This document shows positions 1 to 9,945 of a stretch of DNA of 64,000 bases, piece after piece (the first letter of the stretch is position 1; each line of letters starts with the position of its first letter). Below the pieces are notes generated by a model that saw nothing but the letters and a program-made list of their open reading frames with translations, searched no databases and was not told where the DNA came from. The stretch covers positions 1 to 64,000 of the forward strand of contig NZ_RKMH01000005.1 in assembly GCF_003797185.1 (NCBI RefSeq), written 5' to 3'. This DNA is from Gordonia oryzae. Its GTDB lineage: Bacteria; Actinomycetota; Actinomycetes; Mycobacteriales; Mycobacteriaceae. A program made the translations under genes and the position numbers.

Positions 1-90
1 GCGCTGTCGGCGGACAGATGGGCGCTGTCGGCGGACAGATGGGCGCTGTCGGCGGACAGATGGGCGCTGTCGGCGGAATACCGGGCGCTG
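1..90. repeat. 21-bp tandem repeat array, cut by the window edge
   Basis: Three identical 21-bp units start at 1, 22 and 43. A fourth at 64 diverges in its last seven bases, and a partial unit starts at 85. The units begin GCGCTGTCGG. The array abuts the 3' end of the leftward membrane-protein gene, whose stop codon (91-93) overlaps the partial unit. More units may lie to the left of the window. There are no unique spacers, so it is not CRISPR. Confidence 0.9.
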
Positions 91-459
91 TCAGTTGGCC
101 TTTCGGGCCTTCTTCAGGGCGCGGTTCAGCTGGAAGGTGCGGGCGCCGCCGATCATCGCGGTGATCAGTGCGCCGGCGATCGCGGCGATCAACAGACTGA
201 CGCCGACCGGCAGGTTGACCTTCGCGAACAGGAAGTTGATCTGTTGGGAACCCAGATTCGCGAGGATGAAGATCAACAGCAGGATGGTGATGATCGCGCC
301 GATGACCCAGCCGATGAAGGTGGCGCGAGTGCGAGTGTGCTGGACGTCGTCGATCGCCGTCCGGGCGGCGACGTGGGAGTCATCGACCGGCGCCCGATTG
401 CTGGCGCTGGTCGACGCGTTCGAGGCGGGGCGCTCGGAGGACGAATCCGGTGTGCTCAT
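91..459 (-). CDS. LapA/DUF1049-type small membrane protein
   Basis: This 122-residue protein has a hydrophilic Ser/Pro-rich N-terminal third (about residues 1-48). Two hydrophobic segments follow (about 50-70 and 78-100), the second ending in a basic tail rich in Lys and Arg. This is the layout of LapA-domain (DUF1049) inner-membrane proteins, whose function in actinobacteria is not settled. The ATG at 457-459 is chosen because the longer frame upstream runs antisense through rlmN. Start-to-start distance to the divergent rlmN gene is only about 30 bp, so the two probably share a promoter region. The stop codon touches a 21-bp tandem array. Confidence 0.75.
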   Translation of the reverse strand: MSTPDSSSERPASNASTSASNRAPVDDSHVAARTAIDDVQHTRTRATFIGWVIGAIITILLLIFILANLGSQQINFLFAKVNLPVGVSLLIAAIAGALITAMIGGARTFQLNRALKKARKAN

Positions 460-489
460 GCACCCATCATGACATGCGACAATGGGAAC

Positions 490-1602
490 ATGACGTCTTT
501 GCCGCTCGTGTTCGACGCGCCCAGGCGCGGACGTCCGCCGACACACTTCGCCGACCTCGATCAGGCGGCCAGGGTTGCCGCTGTCGGCGATCTCGGGCTT
601 CCGAAGTTCCGCGCCGACCAGCTCGCACGCCAGTATTACGGGCGGCTCACCGCCGACGTCGAGGAGATGACCGACCTTCCGGCTGGGGCACGAGACAAGG
701 TCGGCGCCGCGTTGTTCCCGCAGCTGCTCTCTCCGGTGCGCCACATCTCCTGCGACGATGGCAGCACCCGCAAGACGCTGTGGCGACTGCACGATGGGAC
801 GTTGCTGGAGAGCGTGCTGATGCGCTACACCGACCGCAATACGTTGTGCATCTCCAGCCAGGCCGGCTGCGGGATGGCGTGCCCGTTCTGCGCGACCGGT
901 CAGGGCGGCCTCGACCGCAACCTGTCGACCGGGGAGATCGTCGACCAGGTACGCGCGGCCGCGCGGGCACTGCGTGACGGCGAGTTCGGCGATGCCGGGC
1001 GTCTGTCGAACGTCGTGTTCATGGGAATGGGTGAGCCGCTCGCCAACTACAAGCGGGTGGTCTCGGCGGTGCGGCAGATCACCGCAGCGGCGCCCGACGG
1101 TCTGGGGATCTCGGCACGTTCGGTGACGGTCTCGACTGTGGGTCTCGCACCGTCGATCCGGAGATTGGCCGACGAGAACCTGTCGGTCACGCTCGCGGTC
1201 TCCTTGCACACCCCAGACGACGAGTTACGCGACACACTGGTCCCGGTAAACAACCGTTGGTCGGTCGCCGAGGTGCTCGACGCGGCGCGGTACTACGCCG
1301 ATTCCACCGGCCGGCGTGTTTCGATCGAGTACGCCTTGATCCGCGACGTCAACGATCAGCCATGGCGCGCGGACATGCTCGGCCAGAAGCTGCATCGTGC
1401 GCTCGGGTCCCTGGTGCATGTGAACCTCATCCCGCTCAACCCCACGCCCGGTTCCGCGTGGGATGCGAGCCCGAAAGACGTTGAGCGCGAGTTCGTCCGC
1501 CGCATCCGGTCCCAGGGCGTGTCGTGCACGGTCCGCGATACCCGCGGCCAGGAGATCGCCGCGGCGTGTGGCCAACTCGCCGCCGAGGAAGCCGAGAGCT
1601 GA
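490..1602 (+). CDS. rlmN: 23S rRNA (adenine2503-C2)-methyltransferase RlmN
   Basis: This 370-residue radical-SAM enzyme methylates C2 of A2503 in 23S rRNA (and often A37 of some tRNAs) by a methyl-cysteine mechanism. The [4Fe-4S] motif CxxxCxxC is at Cys127, Cys131 and Cys134. The two mechanistic cysteines are at about Cys120 (in TLCISSQ) and Cys360 (in AACGQL), which matches the spacing of the E. coli enzyme. The GGMGEP-like SAM segment appears as MGMGEPL. The ATG at 490 gives the usual family length; the frame is open further upstream, but that part is antisense to the LapA-like gene. A strong hairpin follows the stop. The gene is the counterpart of M. tuberculosis Rv2880c. Confidence 0.95.
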   Translation: MTSLPLVFDAPRRGRPPTHFADLDQAARVAAVGDLGLPKFRADQLARQYYGRLTADVEEMTDLPAGARDKVGAALFPQLLSPVRHISCDDGSTRKTLWRLHDGTLLESVLMRYTDRNTLCISSQAGCGMACPFCATGQGGLDRNLSTGEIVDQVRAAARALRDGEFGDAGRLSNVVFMGMGEPLANYKRVVSAVRQITAAAPDGLGISARSVTVSTVGLAPSIRRLADENLSVTLAVSLHTPDDELRDTLVPVNNRWSVAEVLDAARYYADSTGRRVSIEYALIRDVNDQPWRADMLGQKLHRALGSLVHVNLIPLNPTPGSAWDASPKDVEREFVRRIRSQGVSCTVRDTRGQEIAAACGQLAAEEAES

Positions 1603-1620
1603 GCCGCCGAACACCGGGAC

Positions 1621-1673
1621 CCCACACGACAAAACACCCCGACGAGAAGATCTCGCCGGGGTGCGCGTGTGGG
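1621..1673. terminator. Bidirectional terminator hairpin between rlmN and the DUF2631 gene
   Basis: A 13-bp stem with one G-T wobble (1635-1647 with 1651-1663, centred on the loop AGA) lies between two converging genes. An outer pair, CCCACAC at 1621-1627 and GTGTGGG at 1667-1673, can extend it. There is no clear U-tract, as is common in actinobacteria. Confidence 0.7.
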
Positions 1674-1689
1674 TTTCGGGATCGCGCCG

Positions 1690-1980
1690 TCAACTCCACT
1701 TTTTCTTCGTGAGCATGCCGCGCAGCAGGAAGGCGGCGACGATGACGCCGAACGCGGCCAGCCAGATGTCCTCGACGTGTCCGACGTGGTTTCCGTAGAA
1801 CATCGCGAACAGCAGGACGACCACCACCCAGCCGGCGATATAGAACGTGCGGGTCGCTACACCGTGCCAGCCGAAACGCGCCGAGGGCGCGTCGGCGGGC
1901 TCACGCACCCACCCGGTGTCGATCTCGTCGCTGTGCTCCACGTCGGTGCTTGCCGCGTGCTCCACGTCGGTGCCTGCCAC
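1690..1980 (-). CDS. DUF2631 membrane protein
   Basis: This 96-residue protein has two transmembrane segments (about residues 46-64 and 70-88) and a basic Lys-rich C-terminus, matching the DUF2631 family found in Mycobacteriales (M. tuberculosis Rv2876 type). Function is unknown. The N-terminus carries a short repeat (GTDVEHA, then STDVEHS) encoded by a direct DNA repeat. The GTG start at 1978-1980 is supported by a GAGGAG Shine-Dalgarno seven bases upstream. It converges on rlmN across a shared hairpin. Confidence 0.8.
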   Translation of the reverse strand: MAGTDVEHAASTDVEHSDEIDTGWVREPADAPSARFGWHGVATRTFYIAGWVVVVLLFAMFYGNHVGHVEDIWLAAFGVIVAAFLLRGMLTKKKWS

Positions 1981-2162
1981 GTTGACTCCTCGCTGCGCAC
2001 GTCAGAAGAGGTCTCTGACGATCGGTAGTAGTACTTTCAGAAGAGCATAGCGGGCACGGTGGCGCCGTGTCTCACTCCCCATGCCGCGTCTCGGGTGGCG
2101 TCGAAAGGTCGGGAAGTGTCGCCCGACGGGACGACGTCGGAGATCGGTGCAAGAATGCGCCC

Positions 2163-3134
2163 ATGCATCCGCCGACCCGATCGCTTGCCGACTATCGCTC
2201 CGAGGACTACCCCCGCGACATGGTGGGTTACGGTGCCACGCCGCCGGATCCGCAGTGGCCCTCGAACGCGAAGATCGCGGTGCAGTTCGTGCTGAACTAC
2301 GAGGAGGGCAGCGAGAACAACGTCCTCGAAAACGATCGCGGGAGCGAGACATTCCTGTCGGAGATGGTCGGCGCTCAGTCGTTCCCGAACCGCCACATGA
2401 GCATGGAGTCGCTCTACGAGTACGGCTCCCGTGCCGGGGTGTGGCGAGTACTGCGGGCCTTCGAGCGTCGCGGTTGGCCGTTGACGATCTTCGCGGTGGC
2501 ACAGGCGATGGCGCGTAACCCGGAGGTGGTGGCGGCCTTCCTCGAACGCGGTGACGAGATCGCCTGTCACGGGTACCGGTGGCTGAGCTATCAGATGGTC
2601 GACGAGCACGTCGAACGCGAACACATGCGCGCTGCCGTGGAGCTGCTGACCGAGATCACCGGGTCCCGTCCGCTGGGGTGGTACACCGGCCGCGATTCGC
2701 CGAACACGCGGTCGCTCGTCGTGGAGCAGGGTGGTTTCGTCTACGACTCGGACAGTTACGCCGACGATCTGCCCTATTGGGTCAAGGTTGGCCGGACCAC
2801 CGACGGGATCCGCACCGAGGTGGATCACCTCGTGGTGCCCTACACGCTCGACACCAACGACATGCGCTTCGCGTCACCGGGCGGATTTCCTTCCGGTGAG
2901 CAATTTTTCGCGCATCTGCGAGATGCCTTCGATGTGCTCTATCGCGAGGGTGAACAGGGTTCGCCGAAGATGCTCTCGGTGGGGCTGCACTGTCGTTTGG
3001 TGGGTCGGCCGGCGCGGGTGGCGGCGCTCGAGCGTTTTCTCGATCACGTCGCGGCCCACGACGATGTGTGGGTCGCGCGGCGGATCGATATCGCCGAGCA
3101 CTGGCGCGCTGTGAACCCGGCGCCGGGAGCGTAG
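2163..3134 (+). CDS. puuE: PuuE-type polysaccharide deacetylase family protein (putative allantoinase)
   Basis: This 323-residue protein belongs to the NodB-like deacetylase fold. It closely matches the PuuE subgroup, which opens the allantoin ring in purine (urate) catabolism without needing the metal-dependent amidohydrolase. Features seen are the QFVLNYEEG strand, the segment ending EIACHGYRW, and the GWYTGRDSPNTR loop followed by YDSDSYADDLP. Its length is typical of the subgroup. No other urate-pathway gene is nearby, so the substrate is inferred from family only. The ATG at 2163 was chosen because upstream extensions lack similarity. The last codons and the TAG stop lie in the first copy of a 38-bp tandem array that runs on toward dxr. 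Confidence 0.75.
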   Translation: MHPPTRSLADYRSEDYPRDMVGYGATPPDPQWPSNAKIAVQFVLNYEEGSENNVLENDRGSETFLSEMVGAQSFPNRHMSMESLYEYGSRAGVWRVLRAFERRGWPLTIFAVAQAMARNPEVVAAFLERGDEIACHGYRWLSYQMVDEHVEREHMRAAVELLTEITGSRPLGWYTGRDSPNTRSLVVEQGGFVYDSDSYADDLPYWVKVGRTTDGIRTEVDHLVVPYTLDTNDMRFASPGGFPSGEQFFAHLRDAFDVLYREGEQGSPKMLSVGLHCRLVGRPARVAALERFLDHVAAHDDVWVARRIDIAEHWRAVNPAPGA

Positions 3135-3255
3135 CGAGCGGGCCGAGTTCATACCCGGCGCCGGGAGCGTGGCGAGCGGGCCGAGTTCATACCCGGCGCC
3201 GGGAGCGTGGCGAGCGGGCCGAGTTCATACCCGGCGCCGGGAGCGTGGCGAGCGG
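3115..3255. repeat. 38-bp palindromic tandem repeat between puuE and dxr
   Basis: Units start at 3115, 3153, 3191 and 3229, the last truncated after 27 bases. Each contains the perfect palindrome CCCGGCGCCGGG. The first copy holds the puuE stop (GCGTAGCG) where the others read GCGTGGCG, a one-base difference. The array ends 32 bp before the dxr start, so it forms the dxr leader. Confidence 0.92.
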
Positions 3256-3287
3256 CGGCGGTTTGCTGTGGTGCGCGGTGGGCGACA

Positions 3288-4460
3288 ATGGTCGTCGTGA
3301 CGATACGTGTGCTGATTCTCGGTTCGACAGGTTCGATCGGAGTGCAGGCCCTCGAGGTGATCTCCGAGCATCCGGAGTTGTTCTCGGTGGTCGGCGTCGG
3401 TGCGGGGGGCGGTAATCCGGACTTGTTGGGCCGGCAGGCCCGCGAGTTCGGTGTGCCTGCGCACCGGGTGGCCGTGGCGGATGCGGCGGTGGCCGAGAAG
3501 CTCGTGTCCGAGTTGGGCGATGGGGTCCTCGGCGGTCCGGACGCGATGTGCCGGCTGATCGATTCGGTCGAGGCCGACGTGGTGCTGAACGCCGTTGTCG
3601 GGTCAATCGGGTTGCGGCCGAGTCTGGCGGCGTTGCGGTCGGGTGCTCGACTGGCCCTGGCGAACAAGGAGTCGTTGGTGGCCGGGGGAGCGTTGGTGCT
3701 GGCGGCTGCGGCACCGGGGCAGATCGTGCCGGTCGATTCGGAGCATTCGGCGATCGCGCAGTGTTTGCGTGGCGGTAGCGCCGATGAGGTCGACCGGCTG
3801 GTGCTGACTGCGTCGGGCGGGCCGTTCCGGGGGTTCACTGCCGATCAGCTGGAGAATGTGACGCCCGACGAGGCGGGACGTCATCCGACGTGGTCGATGG
3901 GCCCGATGATCACATTGAATTCGGCCACCCTGGTGAACAAGGCGCTCGAGGTGATCGAGGCTCATTTGTTGTTCGACGTGCCTTACGACCGCATCGACGT
4001 CACGGTGCACCCGCAGTCGATCGTGCACTCGATGGTCACCTTTGTCGACGGTGCGACGATCGCCAAGGCGTCACCGCCGTCGATGAAGCTGCCGATCGCG
4101 CTGGCGTTGGGCTGGCCGCATCGGGTGCCCGGATCGTCGACGGCATGTGATTTCTCGACGGCGTCGTCATGGACCTTCGAGCCGGTCGACAACGAGGTGT
4201 TCCCGGCGATCGACCTGGCGCGCCGGGCGGGGACGGCAGGGGGCAGCATGACCGCGGTGTACAACGCCGCGAACGAGGCCGCCGCGGAGGGATTCTTCGA
4301 TGGCCGCATCGCCTTCCCGCGGATCGTGGAAATCATCGGTCGTGTGCTCGACGACGCAGATCAGTGGCGTAGCACCCCGGGTACTGTGGAGGAGATCTTC
4401 AGCGCTGATGCGTGGGCACGGGCCCGCGCCGCGGAGTTGGTGGCCACGTTGCAGCGGTGA
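3288..4460 (+). CDS. dxr: 1-deoxy-D-xylulose 5-phosphate reductoisomerase
   Basis: Dxr converts DXP to 2-C-methyl-D-erythritol 4-phosphate with NADPH, the first committed step of the non-mevalonate isoprenoid pathway, in the cytosol. The 390-residue protein has the NADPH loop GSTGSIG (12-18), NKES (126-129), and the metal-binding Asp150-Ser151-Glu152 in VDSEHS. It also has the GGPFRG substrate loop and VHPQSIVHS. The ATG at 3288 is used; a GTG at 3297 is an alternative. It heads a rightward run with rip1 and ispG, so two genes of the same pathway flank the site-2 protease. The 38-bp repeats sit directly upstream. Confidence 0.95.
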   Translation: MVVVTIRVLILGSTGSIGVQALEVISEHPELFSVVGVGAGGGNPDLLGRQAREFGVPAHRVAVADAAVAEKLVSELGDGVLGGPDAMCRLIDSVEADVVLNAVVGSIGLRPSLAALRSGARLALANKESLVAGGALVLAAAAPGQIVPVDSEHSAIAQCLRGGSADEVDRLVLTASGGPFRGFTADQLENVTPDEAGRHPTWSMGPMITLNSATLVNKALEVIEAHLLFDVPYDRIDVTVHPQSIVHSMVTFVDGATIAKASPPSMKLPIALALGWPHRVPGSSTACDFSTASSWTFEPVDNEVFPAIDLARRAGTAGGSMTAVYNAANEAAAEGFFDGRIAFPRIVEIIGRVLDDADQWRSTPGTVEEIFSADAWARARAAELVATLQR

Positions 4461-4530
4461 GGACGTGCCGTGGGGTTTGAGTGCCGTGGGGTGAGTTACG
4501 GTGGCATGACGAAACGGAGAGTCGAGAGAA

Positions 4531-5763
4531 GTGGTATTCGCGATCGGCGTCGTGCTGTTCGCCCTGTCGTTGTTGGCCTCGATCGCTTGGCACGAGTGCG
4601 GGCACATGTGGGCGGCACAGGCGACGGGGATGAAGGTACGGCGCTACTTTGTCGGCTTCGGGCCGACGCTCTGGTCGACGCGACGGGGTGAGACCGAGTA
4701 CGGCGTGAAGGCGTTGCCGTTCGGTGGCTTCTGCGACATTGCCGGGATGACCCCGCATGAGGAGCTGACCGCCGACGAGCTGGGTCGGGCGATGTACCGG
4801 CAGAAGCCGTGGAAGCGTCTGGTGGTGCTGTTCGCGGGTCCGGCCCAGAACTTCATCCTCGGCTTCGTGTTGATCATCGTGGCCGGTGTGATCTGGGGTT
4901 TGCCCGACCTGTCGCCGCCCGCGGTCGGCACCACGGTAGACAAGGTGAGTTGTCTCACCTCCACGGTGACCGTCGACGCCGACGGCACTGTGCGGGAGGC
5001 GCCCTGCACCGGTTCGGGACCGGCCGGTGCGGCCGGAATCCGCCCGGGCGACAAGATCATCGCCGTCGATGGGGTCGCCGGCACCACGGCGAGTGCCATC
5101 ACCCCGCTCATCCAGAAGAGCAACGGGCCGGTGCGATTGCTCGTCGAGCGCGACGGCGGTCAGGTGACCCTGACGATGACCCCTCAGCCGGTGACCACCA
5201 CCGTCACCGATAAGTCGGGCAAGGCGACCTCGCAGACGGTCAACAAGGTCGGAATCCAATTCCAGCAGCCGCCGCTGTGGAAGCACTACAACCCGGTGAC
5301 GATCCTGCCGGGCGCGGCGGTCTTCACCGCCGAACTCGCGCATCAGACGTGGGACGCGCTGCTGTCGATGCCGACCAGGGTCCACAATCTGTGGATCGCG
5401 GTGACCGGTGGTGTGCGCTCGGCGGACACCCCGGTGAGTGTCTACGGTGCCACCGTCCTGGGCGGTCAGGCGGCCGAACGCGGACTGTGGGACACCTTCT
5501 TCTTGCTGCTGATCAGCATCAACTTCTTCCTGGGCCTGTTCAATCTCGTACCGCTACTACCCTTGGATGGTGGACACATGGCCATCGTCGGGTACGAGAA
5601 GGGACGCGACACGGTGCGTCGATGGTTCGGCCGGGCTCCCGGCGGGCCGATCGACTACTACAAGTTGCTTCCTCTGACCTACGCCGTGGTGGTGGTCATG
5701 GCCGCGTTCATGGTGCTGACCCTCACCGCCGACATCGTGAACCCGATCACGATCCCGAACTGA
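4531..5763 (+). CDS. rip1: Site-2 intramembrane zinc metalloprotease Rip1/RseP
   Basis: This 410-residue polytopic protease has the zinc motif HECGH at residues 21-25 inside the first membrane helix. A PDZ domain lies in the middle (about 120-220), and the C-terminal metal motif LPLDGGH falls near residue 346. Family members cut anti-sigma factors within the membrane; in M. tuberculosis Rip1 acts on anti-SigK, anti-SigL and anti-SigM. The start is GTG (4531-4533) with GAGAGAAG just upstream. The gap to dxr is 70 bp and to ispG 87 bp on the same strand, as in mycobacteria. Confidence 0.93.
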   Translation: MVFAIGVVLFALSLLASIAWHECGHMWAAQATGMKVRRYFVGFGPTLWSTRRGETEYGVKALPFGGFCDIAGMTPHEELTADELGRAMYRQKPWKRLVVLFAGPAQNFILGFVLIIVAGVIWGLPDLSPPAVGTTVDKVSCLTSTVTVDADGTVREAPCTGSGPAGAAGIRPGDKIIAVDGVAGTTASAITPLIQKSNGPVRLLVERDGGQVTLTMTPQPVTTTVTDKSGKATSQTVNKVGIQFQQPPLWKHYNPVTILPGAAVFTAELAHQTWDALLSMPTRVHNLWIAVTGGVRSADTPVSVYGATVLGGQAAERGLWDTFFLLLISINFFLGLFNLVPLLPLDGGHMAIVGYEKGRDTVRRWFGRAPGGPIDYYKLLPLTYAVVVVMAAFMVLTLTADIVNPITIPN

Positions 5764-5850
5764 CGGCCGCCACCAGCGCCCGCTCCAGCGGCCCGCGCCC
5801 AGCCCTCGCGAGCTCCCGCTCGCGCACACCGAACTCCTCAGGAGAACGAG

Positions 5851-7053
5851 ATGTCCGCAACTGACCCGACTCCGGCCGGTTCGACCGACCCGATCTCGAT
5901 CGGGCTCGGTATGCCCGCCGCACCGCCACCGGTGCTAGCGCCGCGACGCAAGACCCGTCAGATCCAGGTCGGATCGATTGGGGTCGGCAGCGATCACCCC
6001 ATCTCGGTGCAGTCGATGACCACGACGAAGACCCACGACATCAATGCGACCCTCCAGCAGATCGCGCAGTTGACCGCGTCGGGCTGCGACGTCGTGCGTG
6101 TGGCGTGCCCGCGCAACGAGGACGCCGAGGCGCTGCCGATCATCGCGAAGAAGTCGAAGATCCCGGTGATCGCCGACATCCACTTTCAGCCGAAGTACAT
6201 CTTCGCCGCAATCGACGCCGGCTGTGCGGCGGTCCGGGTCAATCCGGGCAATATCAAGGAGTTCGACGGCCGGGTCAAGGAGGTCGCGAAGGCCGCCGGC
6301 GACGCCGGCATCCCGATCCGGATCGGCGTCAACGCGGGATCGCTCGACAAGCGGATCATGAGTAAGTACGGCAAGGCCACCCCGGAGGCACTGGTCGAGT
6401 CGGCGTTGTGGGAGGCGGGCCTGTTCGAGGAACACGGCTTCGGTGACATCAAGATCTCGGTGAAGCACAACGACCCAGTGATCATGGTCGAGGCCTACCG
6501 GCAGCTCGCCGCCCAGTGCGACTACCCGCTGCACCTTGGGGTGACCGAGGCCGGACCGGCGTTCCAGGGCACCATCAAGTCGTCGGTGGCCTTCGGTGCG
6601 CTGCTCTCCCAGGGCATCGGCGACACGATCCGTGTGTCGCTTTCGGCGCCACCGGCCGAGGAGGTCAAGGTCGGCGACCAGATCCTCCAGTCGCTGAATC
6701 TGCGGCCCCGCAAGCTCGAGATCGTCTCGTGCCCGTCGTGCGGACGCGCCCAGGTCGACGTCTACAAGCTCGCCGACGCGGTGACCGCCGGGCTCGAGGG
6801 CATGGAGGTGCCGCTGCGGGTGGCGGTGATGGGGTGTGTCGTCAATGGTCCCGGTGAGGCGCGTGAGGCCGATCTCGGTGTCGCCTCGGGCAACGGCAAG
6901 GGACAGATTTTTGTCAAGGGTGAGGTGATCAAGACCGTGCCGGAGGCCGAGATCGTCGAGACCTTGATCGAAGAAGCGCTGCGAATTGCGGGCGAATCGG
7001 GAGAAACTGGAGAAGGCGCGCCGGCCGGGCCGCCTGTCGTGACCGTGTCCTGA
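5851..7053 (+). CDS. ispG: 4-hydroxy-3-methylbut-2-enyl diphosphate synthase
   Basis: IspG (GcpE) reduces MEcPP to HMBPP in the non-mevalonate pathway using a [4Fe-4S] cluster. The 400-residue protein has a TIM-barrel N-terminal domain, with cluster ligands in CPSCGR (about Cys294 and Cys297) and GCVVNGPGE (about Cys329). The ATG at 5851 follows AGGAGAACGAG, a strong ribosome site. This is the short bacterial form without the plant insert. The N-terminal 30 residues are Pro/Thr-rich and probably disordered. Confidence 0.96.
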   Translation: MSATDPTPAGSTDPISIGLGMPAAPPPVLAPRRKTRQIQVGSIGVGSDHPISVQSMTTTKTHDINATLQQIAQLTASGCDVVRVACPRNEDAEALPIIAKKSKIPVIADIHFQPKYIFAAIDAGCAAVRVNPGNIKEFDGRVKEVAKAAGDAGIPIRIGVNAGSLDKRIMSKYGKATPEALVESALWEAGLFEEHGFGDIKISVKHNDPVIMVEAYRQLAAQCDYPLHLGVTEAGPAFQGTIKSSVAFGALLSQGIGDTIRVSLSAPPAEEVKVGDQILQSLNLRPRKLEIVSCPSCGRAQVDVYKLADAVTAGLEGMEVPLRVAVMGCVVNGPGEAREADLGVASGNGKGQIFVKGEVIKTVPEAEIVETLIEEALRIAGESGETGEGAPAGPPVVTVS

Positions 7054-7127
7054 GTTCCTCCGGAGTGGTGAACTGATACCGGACTACGCTCACACCGCAG
7101 AAACACATGGGACGAAGGAGCAGCGCG

Positions 7128-7964
7128 GTGCTGAAGCTGCTGGGCGACAAGCCACTGGGGGCGCGGGATGCACCCGCGGTGGGGCGTGTCCTCACCTCGG
7201 ACCCGGTTCCGATGTGCATGGTCGCCGCACGGTTCGAGTCCCACGGAATCGAGCCGCGGATGCTGGGCGGGGAGATGTGGACAGCGGGCCGGCCCGAGAC
7301 CTCTCTATGTTTCTCGGGCGCGAATTTGATCCCGTTGCGTGGCACGGCCGCCGACATGGAGTACTTCGCCGACCGCGCGGCAGCGGGCGCCCGGGTGTGC
7401 TCCTCGATCGTCGGTGACGCCGACCTGGCCCTGACCCTGTGGGACCGTATCGGGGCCACCTGGGGCCCCGCGCGCGAGGTCCGACCGGTACAACCCCTGA
7501 TGGCGTTACACGGCGCGCCCCACGTCGAACCCGACCCGCACGTGCGATTGGTCACCCATGACGATCTCGAGGCGTACCTGCCCGCGGCCGTCGCCATGTT
7601 CATCGGTGAGGTCGGTGTCGACCCGTGCGCCGGGGACGGCGGCCGATCGTATCGGCGCAGGTTGGCGTCGCTCGTCGCCGCGCGCCGGGTGTTCGCGCGG
7701 TTCGAGCACGGCGAGGTCGTGTTCAAGGCCGAGATCGGGTCGATGTCGCGGGCGGTCGGGCAGATCCAGGGGGTGTGGGTCGACCCACGTATGCGGGGGC
7801 GTGGGTTCGGCGGCGCGGGAACGGCCGCCGTGGCCACCGCGATCACCGCACTTGGACGCATCCCCAGCCTGTACGTCAACAGCTTCAATCTGCCTGCCCA
7901 GGCTGCCTACCGCCGGATCGGTTTCACCCAAGTCGGGACCTTCGCGACGATTCTCATCGACTGA
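7128..7964 (+). CDS. DUF4081/GNAT-family N-acetyltransferase
   Basis: This protein of about 278 residues has an N-terminal DUF4081-like half (first 120-130 residues) and a C-terminal GNAT fold. The acetyl-CoA loop appears as the QIQGVWVDPRMRGRGFGG segment. It is the positional counterpart of M. tuberculosis Rv2867c, downstream of ispG. Substrate is unknown. The GTG at 7128 is preferred because AAGGAG lies eight bases upstream; an in-frame ATG at 7107 adds seven residues but has no such site. Confidence 0.85.
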   Translation: MLKLLGDKPLGARDAPAVGRVLTSDPVPMCMVAARFESHGIEPRMLGGEMWTAGRPETSLCFSGANLIPLRGTAADMEYFADRAAAGARVCSSIVGDADLALTLWDRIGATWGPAREVRPVQPLMALHGAPHVEPDPHVRLVTHDDLEAYLPAAVAMFIGEVGVDPCAGDGGRSYRRRLASLVAARRVFARFEHGEVVFKAEIGSMSRAVGQIQGVWVDPRMRGRGFGGAGTAAVATAITALGRIPSLYVNSFNLPAQAAYRRIGFTQVGTFATILID

Positions 7965-8096
7965 CGTCGTACTCCTGGTCTCGCCATCGCGCACCGGCAG
8001 GCAGCGCCGCTTGCCACCACGATGGGGGACCACCACGGCGATCATGCCGCGTGGCAACCGTATTCGATGTCGTGCGGGTCCTAGTATCGGCACTCG

Positions 8097-9929
8097 ATGG
8101 ACTTTCCGACGCGTCGTGCCGCCGGTGTGGTGGCTGTGCTGATCAGTGCCGTGCTCGCGCTGTGCGCGGTGAGCGCATGCTCGTCCGACGACGACGGTCC
8201 CCGACAGGCCGTCCAGGCGTTTCTCGACGCCTACGCACACGGCGACGCCGCGAAAGCAGCGGCGCTGACCGACAATCCGCAGGCGGCGCAGACCGCACTG
8301 CTGTCGGCGTGGACCGGGTTGTCGGCCGAATCGATGTCGGGCACCACCGGCAAGGCCTCGATCGATCAGGACACCGCTGACATCGACGTGAACTATTCAT
8401 GGCAGCTCGGTCACGGCCGGCAGTGGAGCTACCCGGGCACGGTCAAGGCGATTCGCTCGGATGCCAGCGGATGGCAGGTGCGCTGGACCACCACCGACAT
8501 CCATCCCAATCTCGGTGGTGATCAACGTCTCTCGTTACGCATCACCGAGGCGCCGCGGGCCACGGTCAACGAGGCCGACGGGTCGGAGGTGATGGACAAC
8601 GGAACCGTGATCGGCATCAACTTCGATGCCAAGGCGGCCACCGCCTCCGGGACCTCGGTCGGTGATGCCGTCACCCAATTGGTGGGCGTCCTCGCGCCGT
8701 TCGCGCCGAATCTCGATCCACAACGGATCGCCGAGGAGTCGACGTCGTCGGGGCGGCAATATCCGATCACCAGGCTTTCCGAGGCCGACTTCAACCGGCT
8801 GCGCGATCAACTTGCGATCCCGGGAGTGGTGTACAACGAGCAGTCCGAACTCGTTCCCACCGATCCGAGCTTCGCGCCGGTACTACTCAATGGTGTGCGC
8901 GGTGTGGCCGACGACGAGGTCGCCGGCCGGGCCGGCTGGCGCGTGGTCACCACGAACCCCAATGGTCTCGACGCCGACGTCCTCGCCGACCATGCGCCCG
9001 AGCCGGCGGCGGCGGTGCCGCTGAGCCTGTCGCGTCAGGTGCAGAACGCCGCTCAGCGAGCGGTGAACGCCACCAATACCTTTCAGATCGCGATGGTGGT
9101 CATCCAACCCTCCACCGGGCGGATCCTCGCGGTCGCGCAGAACCCGGCCGCCGATGCCCAGGGCCCGATCGCGACCACTGGCCTCTACCCGCCGGGATCG
9201 ACGTTCAAGATGGTGACGTCGTCGGCGGCGTTCACTGCCTCGATGGTGCATCCGGACTCGATCGTCGGGTGCCCCGGCGAGATCACGATCGGTCCGCGCA
9301 CCATCCCCAACTATGATCGGTTCGCGCTCGGTTCGGTTACCCTGCAGCGCGCGTTCGCGCAGTCCTGCAACACCACCTTCGCGAAACTGGCCAGCGAGAT
9401 GGGGCCCTCGGATCTGGCGCACGCCGCGGCGGCCATGGGCATCGGACGTACCTTCGACATCCCCGGTCTGGCGACCTCGACCGGATCGGTGCCCATCGAG
9501 AACGATCTGGTCGCCCGCACCGAGGACGGGTTCGGGCAGGGCAAGGACCTGGTCAGTCCGTTCAGCATGGCGCTCGTCGCCGCGACTGTGGCCAACAACG
9601 GGAAGATGCCCGTGCCGCAACTCATCCTGGATCGGCCGACAACGGTCGGCGGCCCGTCGGCGACGCTGAACCCCGACGTCGTCGGGCAGCTACGGCCGAT
9701 GATGCGCGAGGTGGTGCTCACCGGTACCGGCACCGCCATCGCCGGGCAGGGGGAGGTGTACGGCAAGACCGGTGAGGCCGAGTTCGACGGCGGCTCGCAC
9801 GCCTGGTTCGCCGGATATCGCGGAGATCTGGCCTTTGCGACGCTCGTTGTGCGGGGCGGGGATTCGAACAACGCGGTCGGCGTCACCCGCGACTTCTTCT
9901 CATTCCTGCCGCCCGGCTTCGGGGTGTGA
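8097..9929 (+). CDS. Penicillin-binding lipoprotein (MecA_N/NTF2-like plus transpeptidase)
   Basis: This 610-residue peptidoglycan DD-transpeptidase corresponds to M. tuberculosis Rv2864c. The signal peptide ends in the lipobox AVSAC with Cys28, so it should be anchored in the outer leaflet of the membrane. An NTF2-like MecA_N domain follows (about 35-150), then a dimerisation domain and the transpeptidase. All three active-site motifs are present: SxxK at Ser368-Lys371, SxN at Ser423-Asn425 and KTG at 557-559. It ends the co-directional dxr-rip1-ispG cluster and converges on hmuV 41 bp away. Confidence 0.93.
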   Translation: MDFPTRRAAGVVAVLISAVLALCAVSACSSDDDGPRQAVQAFLDAYAHGDAAKAAALTDNPQAAQTALLSAWTGLSAESMSGTTGKASIDQDTADIDVNYSWQLGHGRQWSYPGTVKAIRSDASGWQVRWTTTDIHPNLGGDQRLSLRITEAPRATVNEADGSEVMDNGTVIGINFDAKAATASGTSVGDAVTQLVGVLAPFAPNLDPQRIAEESTSSGRQYPITRLSEADFNRLRDQLAIPGVVYNEQSELVPTDPSFAPVLLNGVRGVADDEVAGRAGWRVVTTNPNGLDADVLADHAPEPAAAVPLSLSRQVQNAAQRAVNATNTFQIAMVVIQPSTGRILAVAQNPAADAQGPIATTGLYPPGSTFKMVTSSAAFTASMVHPDSIVGCPGEITIGPRTIPNYDRFALGSVTLQRAFAQSCNTTFAKLASEMGPSDLAHAAAAMGIGRTFDIPGLATSTGSVPIENDLVARTEDGFGQGKDLVSPFSMALVAATVANNGKMPVPQLILDRPTTVGGPSATLNPDVVGQLRPMMREVVLTGTGTAIAGQGEVYGKTGEAEFDGGSHAWFAGYRGDLAFATLVVRGGDSNNAVGVTRDFFSFLPPGFGV

Positions 9930-9945
9930 TTCTCGGTCGTTCGGC

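Noticed and set aside
91-1209. A 372-residue start for the LapA-like gene
   Set aside because: The extra part is antisense to rlmN, whose catalytic cysteines are certain. The short start at 457-459 is used.
3115-3255. CRISPR or IS end
   Set aside because: Direct head-to-tail repeats with no spacers, no transposase and no target duplication.
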